Translations under genes and position numbers: made by a program | Part shown: positions 18,202-27,190 of the stretch, piece by piece | How positions within the stretch are numbered: position 1 is the first letter of the stretch | How the letters are laid out: each line of letters begins with the position of its first letter | The notes under the pieces: generated by a model | Databases searched by the model: none | What the model was told of the DNA's origin: nothing | The model's input: the letters and a program-made list of their open reading frames with translations, nothing else | NCBI RefSeq assembly: GCF_015222005.1 | Contig: NZ_JADFFL010000002.1 | Coordinates: 62,001 to 126,000 of the forward strand | DNA: 64,000 bases | From: Mucilaginibacter myungsuensis | GTDB lineage: Bacteria; Bacteroidota; Bacteroidia; Sphingobacteriales; Sphingobacteriaceae | Reading direction: 5' to 3'

Positions 18202-18969
18202 ATGAAACTTAACCTCTACTACACCTCCCTGTTGCTATTGATAACTTTTGCTGCTTGCAAAAAAAGCACCACGACCGAACCTACCCCCGACCCCAAACCC
18301 ACTACCAAAACCATTAAACTACTTACCAGAATGGCCAAAGTGGTAGAGGGCGGTAAAGATACCGTGTATACCGACATTACCTACGACGATCGAAATCGTA
18401 TTCGCACGATCAAAACCGGCATCACCATTAAACAATATAATTACCTGGGCGACGAGCTGATCAGCCTTACCCGGATAGATGATCAAGGCAAGGTCATGAG
18501 TACTTATGCCAGTTTTATTTATGCCGATGGTGTACTCACCAGCGGGTTAGCCAGTACAACTGCCGTAACCTACGAGATGAGCGGCGGCAAAGTACTGAAA
18601 CGTAACAACGCCACACAGACCATGTTCGAATTCACCTACAGCGGTAACAATATGGTCAGCTATAAACAAGCCAACGGACAGGTGACCGGTTACGAGTTCG
18701 GCACCGCCAAGAATCCGTTCTTTCATACCCGCCACCGTTATTATCAACTGACCGCGAGCGAAAGTGAAGACATTTACTCAGAGAACGCGCCTACTAAATT
18801 TATTATAGCCATCACACCGGTCTTCCGCGGATCGATATATACCTACGTGGTAGATAAGGATGGGTTGCCGCTATCGGCGCAGGTTAAAGCCACACAATTT
18901 GCAGATCCGTCGTTATTTAGCACTACGGTAGTGGTTTACACTTACACATCAAAACAGGTGCCGTTGTAG
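18202..18969 (+). CDS. YD-repeat-like lipoprotein, tandem copy 1
   Basis: This 255-residue protein has a lipoprotein signal peptide (LLLLITFAACKKS, lipobox Cys near residue 20), so it is probably membrane-anchored facing the periplasm or surface. After a Thr/Pro-rich spacer come short repeated beta units such as YDDRNRIRTIKTG, YNYLGDELISLTRID and FEFTYSGNNMVSYK, like YD/RHS-type repeats of other Bacteroidota lipoproteins. It is clearly paralogous to the next gene (both share KLLT, AKV, GG, DTVYT and GKVMST blocks). The function is unknown. I prefer the ATG at 18202 over the one at 18187 because it begins the signal peptide. Confidence 0.75.
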   Translation: MKLNLYYTSLLLLITFAACKKSTTTEPTPDPKPTTKTIKLLTRMAKVVEGGKDTVYTDITYDDRNRIRTIKTGITIKQYNYLGDELISLTRIDDQGKVMSTYASFIYADGVLTSGLASTTAVTYEMSGGKVLKRNNATQTMFEFTYSGNNMVSYKQANGQVTGYEFGTAKNPFFHTRHRYYQLTASESEDIYSENAPTKFIIAITPVFRGSIYTYVVDKDGLPLSAQVKATQFADPSLFSTTVVVYTYTSKQVPL

Positions 18970-19037
18970 TTGCGCGCTGGACGATAATTCTGTATAGACA
19001 TGATACCTTGTGCTCCTGAGCATGCAGGGCCGCAAGA

Positions 19038-19060
19038 TCTTAGACCTGATCGGTCTAAGA
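19038..19060. other. hairpin between the two tandem lipoproteins
   Basis: A perfect 9-pair inverted repeat TCTTAGACC (19038-19046) / GGTCTAAGA (19052-19060) lies after the first lipoprotein. It has no T tract, so a role in termination or mRNA processing is uncertain. Confidence 0.4.
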
Positions 19061-19168
19061 AACGATGTATCTTACCTTAAAGGGAAAAAAGGCCGTCCCC
19101 CCAAATAAACTGGTGGGGTATGCTCTTTTTTCCCTAACTTGGTATAACCAATTATAAACTATCGCCTT

Positions 19169-19939
19169 ATGAAAAAGAATATCCTTGCTATGGCAATGTT
19201 ATTGCCTATGGCGTTCGCTGCCTGTAAAAAGAATACCGGTAGCCAACCCGAGCCTAAAGCCCAAGTGAAACTGTTAACCAAAATTGCAAAAGTTACGCGC
19301 GGCGGTACAGATACTGTTTACACCTATATCAGTTACGACAGCCGGAATCACCTTACCGAAATGAGGACCGGCAATACCGTAAAAACTTACAACTACACAG
19401 GCGATAACCTGACCAGTATTACCAATAACGATCTTACAGGCAAAGTTATGAGCACCGTGCTAACGTTCACTTACAATGGCAACGTAATAGCCGGCGCGCA
19501 TGCCCCCAATAGCATGCCCGCTTTAGATTATAAATACACCTACAACGTAGTGAACGACCGTATAACCAAGCGCAACGGCCCTACACAATATACCCACGAG
19601 TTCACTTACAGCGGTAACAACCTGGCAAGTTATAAGTTAGTAGGAAGCGGCACATCTGTTTATGATTATGGTTTGGATAAAAGCCCGTTCTACAATGCCC
19701 GCCATAAGTATTACTTAACACTGCCGATAGAGGGCGAGGACATGTTCTCTGAAAACAATGTGGTGAAGATCACCGATGCAACTACGCCATATTTCAGAGG
19801 TGCAAATTACAGCTACCTGGTGGGTAACGATGGATTCCCAAAAACGATGACCATTCAGCGGACACAGTTCTTAGATCCTGAAAAGTTCACTTATACCGAG
19901 GTGGTGTATAGCTATACCATGATGGATGTGAGGAATTAA
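19169..19939 (+). CDS. YD-repeat-like lipoprotein, tandem copy 2
   Basis: This 256-residue paralog of the preceding gene begins with MKKNILAMAMLLPMAFAACKK (lipobox FAAC). It has the same repeated beta units, for example YDSRNHLTEMRTG, YNYTGDNLTSI and HEFTYSGNNLASYK, and the same C-terminal pattern (PYFRGANYSYLVGNDGFP). Upstream it carries the same 17-base motif found before copy 1, so each copy probably has its own promoter after a local duplication. No enzymatic motif is visible. Confidence 0.75.
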   Translation: MKKNILAMAMLLPMAFAACKKNTGSQPEPKAQVKLLTKIAKVTRGGTDTVYTYISYDSRNHLTEMRTGNTVKTYNYTGDNLTSITNNDLTGKVMSTVLTFTYNGNVIAGAHAPNSMPALDYKYTYNVVNDRITKRNGPTQYTHEFTYSGNNLASYKLVGSGTSVYDYGLDKSPFYNARHKYYLTLPIEGEDMFSENNVVKITDATTPYFRGANYSYLVGNDGFPKTMTIQRTQFLDPEKFTYTEVVYSYTMMDVRN

Positions 19940-19965
19940 GAGGTTGAATTTCCATCCAATACCTT

Positions 19966-20067
19966 TACCCCTTATCAACGTTTTTCGCTAAGGCACTGTC
20001 CGTGGTCTTCCCCTAAATTAGGGGAAAGTAATGGCCGTGCAACTCGCAGTTACTTTCAAAAGGGGTA
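19966..20067 (-). repeat. intergenic palindromic repeat, copy C
   Basis: The 102-base element runs from TACCCCTTAT (19966) to AAAAGGGGTA (20067) with the core TTCCCCTAAATTAGGGGAA. It shares GGCACTGTCCGTGGTCTT with copy A and has the same, reverse, orientation. It lies between the second lipoprotein and ahcY. Confidence 0.92.
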
Positions 20068-20149
20068 ATAGCACTTAAGCAAAAAACTACGCCATCCGCC
20101 TTGCGCCGCGCCCTTAAAATACACCTTAGGTTTTCTCCGACCTATTGGT

Positions 20150-20157
20150 TATTTTTG
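20150..20157 (+). promoter_or_regulatory. -7 element of ahcY
   Basis: TATTTTTG matches the TAnnTTTG -7 consensus and places the start of transcription about 17 bases before the ahcY ATG. I see no good -33 TTG at the expected distance. Confidence 0.5.
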
Positions 20158-20180
20158 CAACAAAATCAATAAGATACAAT

Positions 20181-21497
20181 ATGTCATCAGTAGAAACCGC
20201 CTTTGTTAAATACAAAGTAAAAGACTTTTCGCTGGCCGAGTGGGGCCGCAAGGAGATAGAACTGGCCGAAGCCGAAATGCCGGGCCTTATGGCGCTGCGT
20301 GCCGAGTACGGTCCGTCGCAACCACTTGCGGGTGCGCGCATTGCAGGCTGTCTGCACATGACCATCCAAACCGCTGTGCTGATCGAGACTTTGGTTGCTT
20401 TGGGCGCTGAGGTTACCTGGTCATCTTGTAACATCTTCTCTACGCAAGATCACGCTGCTGCTGCTGTTGCTGCTAACGGTGTATCTGTTTATGCGTGGAA
20501 AGGCTTGGACGAAGCATCGTTCGACTGGTGTATTGAGCAAACTTTATTCTTTGGCGAAGACCGCAAGCCATTGAACATGATATTAGACGACGGTGGCGAT
20601 CTTACCAACATGGTATTTGACCGTTACCCTGAATTGGTTGCCGGCATTAAAGGCTTGTCTGAAGAGACCACTACCGGTGTTCACCGTTTATACGAGCGCA
20701 TGAAGAACGGTACTTTGCCGATCCCTGCGATCAACATTAACGATTCGGTTACCAAATCTAAATTCGACAACAAATACGGTTGCCGCGAATCATTGGTTGA
20801 CGCGATCCGTCGTGCAACTGACGTGATGATGGCCGGTAAAGTTGGTGTTGTTTGCGGTTATGGCGACGTAGGTAAAGGTTCGGCTGACTCATTGCGTAAT
20901 GCAGGTGTACGTGTGATCGTTACCGAGATAGACCCGATCTGTGCTTTACAAGCTGCTATGGAAGGCTTTGAAGTGAAAAAACTCTCGACCGCTATCGCCG
21001 AGGCTGACATCGTTGTTACTGCTACCGGTAACATGAACATCGTTCGCGAAGAACACTTCCGTGCTTTGAAAGATAAAGCCATCGTTTGTAACATCGGTCA
21101 CTTTGATAACGAGATCGATATGGCCTGGTTAAATGGTGCTTACGGTAATACTAAAGTAGAGATCAAACCTCAGGTTGATAAATACACCATCGACGGCAGC
21201 GACGTGATCGTATTAGCCGAGGGCCGTTTGGTTAACTTAGGTTGCGCTACCGGTCACCCAAGTTTTGTGATGAGCGCATCGTTCACCAACCAAACTTTAG
21301 CCCAATTAGAGCTTTGGTTACACCCGGAGAAATACGAGAACAAAGTTTACGTATTGCCTAAAAACCTCGATGAGAAAGTTGCCCGCTTACACTTAGCCAA
21401 AATTGGCGTTGAGCTGGAAGTACTTGACCAAGACCAAGCTGAATACATCGGCGTAACGGTTGAAGGTCCGTTCAAGGCTGATTATTATAGATACTAA
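20181..21497 (+). CDS. ahcY: adenosylhomocysteinase
   Basis: This 438-residue enzyme hydrolyses S-adenosylhomocysteine to adenosine and homocysteine, clearing the product of SAM-dependent methylation in the cytoplasm. Conserved blocks are [39 protein letters not shown], the NAD-binding [12 protein letters not shown] (about residue 225), [15 protein letters not shown] and the C-terminal PDHYRY-like KADYYRY. I chose ATG 20181 (MSSVETAFV), which sits just after the -7 element; the longer upstream frame would begin before the predicted transcript start. It is a single-gene unit with its own terminator. Confidence 0.97.
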   Translation: MSSVETAFVKYKVKDFSLAEWGRKEIELAEAEMPGLMALRAEYGPSQPLAGARIAGCLHMTIQTAVLIETLVALGAEVTWSSCNIFSTQDHAAAAVAANGVSVYAWKGLDEASFDWCIEQTLFFGEDRKPLNMILDDGGDLTNMVFDRYPELVAGIKGLSEETTTGVHRLYERMKNGTLPIPAININDSVTKSKFDNKYGCRESLVDAIRRATDVMMAGKVGVVCGYGDVGKGSADSLRNAGVRVIVTEIDPICALQAAMEGFEVKKLSTAIAEADIVVTATGNMNIVREEHFRALKDKAIVCNIGHFDNEIDMAWLNGAYGNTKVEIKPQVDKYTIDGSDVIVLAEGRLVNLGCATGHPSFVMSASFTNQTLAQLELWLHPEKYENKVYVLPKNLDEKVARLHLAKIGVELEVLDQDQAEYIGVTVEGPFKADYYRY

Positions 21498-21539
21498 AAT
21501 CTGGACTCAAGAATAACGAGTCAGGAACCAAGATAGGAA

Positions 21540-21569
21540 GGGCATGGCTTTGGGGTCATGTCCTTTTTT
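21540..21569 (+). terminator. terminator after ahcY
   Basis: A 7-pair stem GGGCATG / CATGTCC with a 10-base loop is followed by six T residues. Confidence 0.75.
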
Positions 21570-21598
21570 GTTTACCTTTCTGCTGCAAAAAGGTCTAA

Positions 21599-21991
21599 AT
21601 GAAAAGGAAAGCAATAGCTAACGTAAAATTTTTTACAGGGCTCGGCCTACAGGCAGTTTTAGCTGTTACCCTCTTGTTCCTTGGCTGTAAAATGGGTTTC
21701 ACCAGTGTAAACCTCTCCGACGTCAATGTGACTATAGGAAAAATAGCATTTGTTTCCGTGCAATCCAACAGGGGTCCCAAGGCGGTACCAGGGCAAAAAG
21801 AATTTGTTTTTTATATAGATGCGCAAACAAACGGGTACTGGATCTATAGGTCGTCTGGAAAATACGATGACCTATTGTCAAAAATATCGGCAGGAACAGA
21901 GGTCAAAGTATTTTATAGTCAAATGTCGGATCAAACAACTACTACACTGCTTACCAAATTAATGTTAAAAGCAAACCCATTTACAGTGTAG
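21599..21991 (+). CDS. small two-TM-type envelope protein, probably truncated by frameshift
   Basis: The 130-residue product has one N-terminal transmembrane or signal segment (LQAVLAVTLLFLGCKMGF). A soluble beta-rich domain follows with the block ISAGTEVKVFYSQ, reminiscent of DUF3592-like membrane proteins (TM, beta domain, TM). The frame stops at 21991, but in the -1 frame the sequence continues without a stop to 22107 and encodes a second hydrophobic helix. So the intact protein probably had a C-terminal TM segment. Whether this is a real mutation or a sequencing error cannot be decided here. The function is unknown. Confidence 0.55.
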   Translation: MKRKAIANVKFFTGLGLQAVLAVTLLFLGCKMGFTSVNLSDVNVTIGKIAFVSVQSNRGPKAVPGQKEFVFYIDAQTNGYWIYRSSGKYDDLLSKISAGTEVKVFYSQMSDQTTTTLLTKLMLKANPFTV

Positions 21992-22107
21992 CCGAATATG
22001 ATCAAAAAGAGCAAATGGCTGGTCGGTTTATAATTTTACCCTTCGCACTATTTGTTATATCTCTGCTCATCTATCAAATAAGAAATCTTTTCAAGAAACC
22101 AATTTAA
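21985..22107 (+). pseudogene. out-of-frame C-terminal part of the preceding gene
   Basis: In the -1 frame relative to the 21599 gene, SVAEYDQKEQMAG is followed by the helix RFIILPFALFVISLLIYQI and a basic end (RNLFKKPI, stop at 22105-22107). An independent small protein starting at ATG 22015 (30 residues) is possible but less likely, because the charged-then-hydrophobic pattern fits the missing tail of the upstream protein. Confidence 0.5.
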
Positions 22108-22178
22108 ACGCCGCCAAATTCTTCTAACAAAAAAGGTCCGATCGAACCTGTGTCAAATATTCTTAAACTAAGCGGGCC

Positions 22179-23126
22179 TTACAATAACGCCACTTTCTTC
22201 ACATTCACCGGCTGAGGTACTTTTACATAATAACCCGTACCATCGTAAATGCGTTTGCGGGGGTGTTCCTGGCAAGTGGTGCTGCAGCAGCCGTCGGTGG
22301 CGGTGCCGCATTCGTCGCATTGAGTGAAATGCTCGTTGCACTCGGGGTTGGCGCAATTGATCATCTTGTCGGTGGTCTTACCACAGTTGTAGCAGGTCGA
22401 TACCACAACAGGGTTCACCGTATTTACGTCGACCGCTAAGCGGTTGTCGAACACGTAGCATTTGCCGTCGAAATCTTCGCCGCCTGCTTCTTTGCCGTAT
22501 TTAATTATACCGCCGTGCAGTTGATACACATCGCTGAAACCTTCGTGCAGTAACAGGGCCGATGCCTTTTCGCATTTGATGCCGCCGGTGCAGTAGGTCA
22601 GTATCTTTTTGTCTTTAAACTTTGCCAGTTCGTTGATCTTGGCCGGGAAATCGCGAAAGTTCTCGATATCCAGTGTCACTGCGTTCTTAAAGCGACCAAG
22701 AGAGTGCTCATAGTCCGAGCGTACATCCAGGATCACTACATCGTCGCGGTCCTTCATCGCCAAAAACTCGGCCGGCTCCAGGTGTTTGCCGGTCTGACGG
22801 TTCGGGTCTATCATTTGCGGGTCACGCAAGCCTGAGTGTACGATCTCGCTCTTGTAGCGGCAGTGCATTTTAACAAATGACGGCTCGTCTACTTCGTCTA
22901 TCTTAAATTCGGTCTTGGCAAAGCGTTCGTCGACATGTATGGCCTCCATGTACGCTTTACAAGCTTCGGGCGTGCCGGATACAGTGCCGTTAAGACCCTC
23001 GTCGGCCACAATGATACGACCTACCAGCCCAAGGCTTTTACAAAATTTTAAATGATCAGCGGCAAAATCTTCCGCGTTAACTATTGGCGAATAGCAATAG
23101 TAGAGTAATGTTTGATATCTTTCCAT
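22179..23126 (-). CDS. trhO: oxygen-dependent tRNA uridine(34) hydroxylase (rhodanese family)
   Basis: This 315-residue TrhO (YceA) protein makes 5-hydroxyuridine at the wobble position of certain tRNAs using oxygen. The N-terminal ferredoxin-like domain has RIIVADEGLNGTVSGT. The rhodanese domain has VVILDVRSDYEHSLGRF and the active-site cysteine loop LTYCTGGIKCEKAS. The C-terminal region holds many cysteines (CYNCGKTTDKMINC, CDECGTATDGCCS) that probably bind zinc. This zinc-rich tail is a normal feature of many family members. It is a single gene. Confidence 0.94.
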   Translation of the reverse strand: MERYQTLLYYCYSPIVNAEDFAADHLKFCKSLGLVGRIIVADEGLNGTVSGTPEACKAYMEAIHVDERFAKTEFKIDEVDEPSFVKMHCRYKSEIVHSGLRDPQMIDPNRQTGKHLEPAEFLAMKDRDDVVILDVRSDYEHSLGRFKNAVTLDIENFRDFPAKINELAKFKDKKILTYCTGGIKCEKASALLLHEGFSDVYQLHGGIIKYGKEAGGEDFDGKCYVFDNRLAVDVNTVNPVVVSTCYNCGKTTDKMINCANPECNEHFTQCDECGTATDGCCSTTCQEHPRKRIYDGTGYYVKVPQPVNVKKVALL

Positions 23127-23244
23127 GAAACCATTGATACTGCTGCAAACAGCGTTTAATGCGGTGCAAAGATAAGCATTTGAGCGATAGCAGAAAAGTG
23201 ATGCTGATCATAAGCAAGCCAGTATGCTTTTTTTGACAAATTTG

Positions 23245-23340
23245 TTGTAGAGACGCGATACTTCGCGTCTCGAGTTAGCAGGTCAGGACTTGCAAATTGG
23301 ACCTGCATAGTGGCAGACACGAGGTATCGTGTCTCTACAA
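23245..23340. repeat. composite three-hairpin intergenic element
   Basis: Outer arms TTGTAGAGACGCGATAC (23245-23261) and GTATCGTGTCTCTACAA (23324-23340) are complementary at 16 of 17 positions. Each arm region also forms its own hairpin (GAGACGCGA-TACT-TCGCGTCTC on the left, AGACACGA-GGTA-TCGTGTCT on the right). An inner stem GCAGGTC / GACCTGC sits between them. Similar GTAGAGACGCG repeats are common in intergenic DNA of Bacteroidota and cyanobacteria. Confidence 0.85.
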
Positions 23341-23374
23341 AAGATCTTAAACGAACTATAAGTCCAGAGATCCC

Positions 23375-23404
23375 AAAAAAGGTGTCTGTGTGGACACAGA
23401 CACC
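23375..23404 (-). terminator. terminator of the small lipoprotein gene
   Basis: On the minus strand a perfect 11-pair stem (GGTGTCTGTGT / ACACAGACACC, 23381-23404) runs into six T residues, 18 bases after the stop of the gene at 23422. Confidence 0.85.
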
Positions 23405-23421
23405 GGAGATCTAGGAAACGG

Positions 23422-23775
23422 CTACCTATTCACCCCCCTTTGCGTATTCAATATCAGCTTAACTCCCTCGGCTAATAATTGCTTATCGTCCTGATCTGGT
23501 TTTGTTTTTACATGACCGTTATCGTCGGTATAGGTGATCTTGCCCTTGTTATCGCATTGCACCTCTATCTGATCGCCGTTCTTGTTCACCATAAAATAAC
23601 TGTGGCGCGACATGCGACCTATCGACCTGTCCTCATCAAAAATGATCTTACCCGAGTAGACGGCTTCCAGGCGGTTATGGCCGTCGGATGTTACGTATTG
23701 GTGCCTGTTGCGTTTGCATGCTGCAGCCATCACTAACAGCATGATAGCCAGTATAAATGTTTGTTCCTTTTTCAT
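23422..23775 (-). CDS. small lipoprotein of unknown function
   Basis: This 117-residue protein has a lipoprotein signal (MKKEQTFILAIMLLVMAAACKR, lipobox AAAC). The mature part has a short beta-rich domain (LEAVYSGKIIFDEDR, YFMVNKNGDQIEV, KITYTDDNGHV) and no recognisable catalytic residues. It is monocistronic with a strong terminator. I do not recognise a family. Confidence 0.7.
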   Translation of the reverse strand: MKKEQTFILAIMLLVMAAACKRNRHQYVTSDGHNRLEAVYSGKIIFDEDRSIGRMSRHSYFMVNKNGDQIEVQCDNKGKITYTDDNGHVKTKPDQDDKQLLAEGVKLILNTQRGVNR

Positions 23776-23935
23776 TGTGAGTAATTTGTTTCGACAAAAC
23801 TAAATCAAAACATAGTAATATGCAATACATAGTACTATTTATTTAAAAATTTGTTGCTCCGGACAAACTTTCGTCAAGAATGATATCACCAAACAAATAA
23901 TCCTTACCTTGGAGGTTCAACTTGAAACGGGCCTT

Positions 23936-25156
23936 ATGAAAAGATCTTTTATAGCGATAGCACTCTTATTTTTAACCACCACTGCCCGTTCGCAAACGGA
24001 AACGTTGGTCGGTCAGCAAGCGCCGCCCGTTGTTTTTCAGCAAAATTTAGGCAAACCTGTAAAGCCCGACTTTTACAAAGGCAAAGTGTTGGTGTTGGAC
24101 TTTTGGGCCACCTGGTGCGCGCCATGCATCGCCAACTTTCCGCATTATAATGAGCTGGCCAAAACCTATCAAAATAAGGATGTAGTGTTCGGGATCCTGT
24201 CGGACGAGCCGTTAACCACGGTAAAGAAATTCTTCGACCGAACCAAAAAAGAAGTTGTCGGCCTTAACCTGACGGATACCACCCGCCAAACCATGAACAG
24301 TTATAAAGTGCAGTTCATCCCCTATTGCGTGGTGATCGGTAAAGACAATGTGGTGAAATGGATGGGACAAGGCCAGGCGCTTACTGCTGATATTTTATCT
24401 ACCATCATCAAAGGCGATGCTTTACCGGCATCTGCTCCGGCGGTTGAAATGCCGAAGCCTGTGGTAGCGGCGGCACCTGCAACAACAGAGCGCCCTGTGC
24501 AACCGCTATTCTCGTTTACCGTAACGCCATCAAAAGGTGGCAAATTTGGTGGTGGGGCCATGAATGCCGGTGGCGACTATATCAGCCTATCCAGAACTAA
24601 CGCCGCATTAGGCGTTATCATCGGCGATGTATCTGAATATACGCGTAATGTGCGTTTAGTGACCAACGACACAGCGAAGCTTAACCAATTGGTCGATCTG
24701 AAATTTTCGAGCAAGTTCGATACCACGCTGTTCAGGAAATATAAGGGTAGGATCATTCCCGGCTATCCGCGCCGGAATATGATCTTAGAAATGCTGGGCG
24801 ATGCCATGAAGTTTAACACCAAAGTGATCAAACAGCAACGCAAGTATTACGAGTTAGTGGTTACCGACAGCGCCAAGTTGCATACCTTCCGCTCTATGCA
24901 AAAAACGCATTCAAGTTTCTCTGATGATAACCTGCCACAATTTGAGATAGTAGGTTACACTTTAAAAAACATGGTCACCGAATTGCAAAGCACCGCTAAA
25001 ATAATCATCAAGGTGGATATTAAAGATAATAACTGGTACGATCTGGCTTTGAATATCAAAGACGTGCCTACGCTGAAAAAAACGCTTAACTTTCATGGAT
25101 TAGATCTGAAGGAAACTACCGGCGAGGTAGAATTGCTGGAAGTTACCTTTTATTAG
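23936..25156 (+). CDS. TlpA-type thioredoxin fused to a TIGR03435-like domain
   Basis: This 406-residue periplasmic protein starts with a signal peptide (MKRSFIAIALLFLTTTARSQ). Residues of about 25-165 form a TlpA-like thioredoxin domain with the redox motif WCAPC (about residues 59-63) and the cis-proline region QFIPYCVV. After a Pro/Ala-rich linker, the C-terminal half (about 200-406) resembles the TIGR03435/DUF3738 domain of soil bacteria (RRNMILEMLGDAMKF, YTLKNMVTELQ). In other genomes this domain is often separate or fused to TlpA or BlaR-like proteins. A disulfide-exchange role in the envelope is inferred. I chose the ATG at 23936 for the signal peptide; the upstream in-frame TTG lies next to a TACCTTGG promoter-like element. 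Confidence 0.82.
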   Translation: MKRSFIAIALLFLTTTARSQTETLVGQQAPPVVFQQNLGKPVKPDFYKGKVLVLDFWATWCAPCIANFPHYNELAKTYQNKDVVFGILSDEPLTTVKKFFDRTKKEVVGLNLTDTTRQTMNSYKVQFIPYCVVIGKDNVVKWMGQGQALTADILSTIIKGDALPASAPAVEMPKPVVAAAPATTERPVQPLFSFTVTPSKGGKFGGGAMNAGGDYISLSRTNAALGVIIGDVSEYTRNVRLVTNDTAKLNQLVDLKFSSKFDTTLFRKYKGRIIPGYPRRNMILEMLGDAMKFNTKVIKQQRKYYELVVTDSAKLHTFRSMQKTHSSFSDDNLPQFEIVGYTLKNMVTELQSTAKIIIKVDIKDNNWYDLALNIKDVPTLKKTLNFHGLDLKETTGEVELLEVTFY

Positions 25157-25325
25157 TCTCATAAAGTCACTGTCTACCAATGCATACACGTAGAACTACG
25201 TGGTGCAAAATTCAAGTATTTATACGTATAGGTTCTGTTCAGTTTATTCAAGTAATTTGAGTGTCGATAGTCAAATAGTTTGTTTATCACTTAAAGATCG
25301 CAAAAACCTAAATCTTAGAAACAGT

Positions 25326-25357
25326 AAGGCCACTGAAGTCGCAAATTCAGTGGCCTT
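25326..25357. terminator. bidirectional terminator between convergent genes
   Basis: A perfect 12-pair stem AAGGCCACTGAA / TTCAGTGGCCTT with an 8-base loop lies between the TlpA fusion (plus) and the M28 peptidase (minus). T-rich sequence follows on both sides. A second inverted repeat, CACGTAG / CTACGTG, lies upstream at 25187-25202. Confidence 0.75.
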
Positions 25358-25383
25358 GTAGTTTTAAATGATTTTGGCGTGAA

Positions 25384-27027
25384 TTACTTCCCCGCCATCA
25401 ACTTATCCCTGATCGCCTTAAACTCCGACCCTGCTTTCCATCCCGGGAATTTAGTATCGTTGGCCAGTTTTGTGCCTAATCGGTATAACAGATCGGCCGT
25501 TTGTACCATGCCGCTCATATCCATATCGGCCGAAAAATTATCTGATGCCTGATGATATTTGTTTTCGGTATAAGCTTTCTGTTCGGCCGCGCCCCATTCT
25601 TTGCCTTTGGTCACGCTTTCGGTGCCGTTATTAATATCCAAGGCCGGGATACCGATCTTGGCAAAATTAAAATGGTCGGACCGATAATAACTGCCAGCGC
25701 CCGGTTTAGGGTCTCCCACTAAATAAAGGCCGTCGCCTTTGGCCAACACCTCTAACTCATCTTCCAGTTCGCTTTGGCCTTTGCCCGTTACGGATATATC
25801 CTTGGTCGGGCCATAAGTGTGCAAGGCATCCATATTCAGGTTAGCGACGGTTTTGTTGACCGGGAAGATAGGGTGTGTGCCATAATATTCAGACCCCAGT
25901 AGACCTTGTTCTTCAGCTGTAACAGCCAGGAAGATGATGCTGCGCTCCGGTTTCTCTTTTGCATTCATAAATGCCTTGGCAATGGCCAGTAAAGCCGCGC
26001 TGCCAGTGCCATTATCCACCGCGCCGTTGTAGATGCTGTCGCCTTTAGCATCGGGCTTGCCAATGCCTAAGTGGTCCCAGTGGCCCGAGTAGATGATATA
26101 CTCATCCGGTCGTTTGCTGCCTTTGATCATAGCGACCACATTCTTCGACTCTGAGTATTTTAACTTGGTCTGTACGCCAAGCGTAACATCCAAACCCAGC
26201 GACACAGCTTTAAAATCTTTTTTACGGGCAACCGCACGGATATCCCCGCTAATACCTGCCGATGCTAATAGTTTAGTGGCGGTAGCTTCGGATATCCAAC
26301 CTTCGATCTGGCAGCGGTTCATGTGCTTGTCGGGTTGGGTCAGTTCTAATTTAGCGCCGGTGTTGCTGGTTTGCACCACTTGCCAAGGGTAACTGGCCGG
26401 TTCGGTCTGGTGTACGATCAGTACGCCGGCCGCGCCCTGGCGGGCGGCCTCTTCAAATTTGTAGGTCCAGCGGCCGTAGTAGGTCATGGTATCGCCGTGG
26501 AAGAATTTGGGGTCGCCGCTTTTAAAGCCGGGGTCGTTCACTAATACAACTACCGTTTTGCCTTTTACATCAAGGTCTTTGTAGTCGTTCCAATTATATT
26601 CGGGGGCAACTACACCATATCCGGCAAATACAAGAGGTGAATTTTTCAATTCTACCGATGGCACCTCCCTGCGGGTAAGGGCAACATAATCATCACTGAA
26701 TTTAAAGGTCATGTTCGCTTTCCCGCTGATCTGCATGGTTGGTGACGGAGTACTGGTCACCTCTACCATCGGCACATTCTGAAAAAAGCTACCGTTGTTG
26801 CCCGGCTCCAGACCAAGCTTCTGGTATTCTTCTGACAGGTATTTTACCGTCTTGGTCTCGCCTTCGGTAAAAGGTTTACGCCCTTGTAACGAATCGTGCG
26901 CAAGGACCGTAAGATAGGTTTTGATATCATCGCCGCTCACGGTCGGGCCGGCACTTTTGGGGTCGCTGCATCCGGTGGCTAAGGCCAGTGCCGCGATCAA
27001 CAGATAATTGTGGTTGAGTTTGATCAT
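25384..27027 (-). CDS. M28-family zinc aminopeptidase lipoprotein with PA domain
   Basis: This 547-residue exported peptidase has a lipoprotein signal (LLIAALALATGCSD). A PA domain insertion occupies about 120-280 (LVFAGYGVVAPEYNW, GAAGVLIVHQT). The catalytic di-zinc site of family M28 is complete: HxD in YSGHWDHLG (about 310), D in GAVDNGTGSAALL, EE in TAEEQGLLGSEYY, D in NMDALHTYG, and H in SDHFNFAKIG. It probably cleaves N-terminal residues from peptides at the cell surface or in the periplasm. It is a single gene, convergent with the TlpA fusion. Confidence 0.93.
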   Translation of the reverse strand: MIKLNHNYLLIAALALATGCSDPKSAGPTVSGDDIKTYLTVLAHDSLQGRKPFTEGETKTVKYLSEEYQKLGLEPGNNGSFFQNVPMVEVTSTPSPTMQISGKANMTFKFSDDYVALTRREVPSVELKNSPLVFAGYGVVAPEYNWNDYKDLDVKGKTVVVLVNDPGFKSGDPKFFHGDTMTYYGRWTYKFEEAARQGAAGVLIVHQTEPASYPWQVVQTSNTGAKLELTQPDKHMNRCQIEGWISEATATKLLASAGISGDIRAVARKKDFKAVSLGLDVTLGVQTKLKYSESKNVVAMIKGSKRPDEYIIYSGHWDHLGIGKPDAKGDSIYNGAVDNGTGSAALLAIAKAFMNAKEKPERSIIFLAVTAEEQGLLGSEYYGTHPIFPVNKTVANLNMDALHTYGPTKDISVTGKGQSELEDELEVLAKGDGLYLVGDPKPGAGSYYRSDHFNFAKIGIPALDINNGTESVTKGKEWGAAEQKAYTENKYHQASDNFSADMDMSGMVQTADLLYRLGTKLANDTKFPGWKAGSEFKAIRDKLMAGK

Positions 27028-27190
27028 ATCGGGGATAGTGGTTTTATCAAATGTAAAAAATAAATGGCTTGGCTATCAGCCCACAAACAAATTCCATAAA
27101 ACTGCCTTTACGTAGATGTGTAACAACTATGTGATATTTGTGGAATAACCGGATGACCGGCATCCTACCTGTATAAAAACAAAAATGAAT

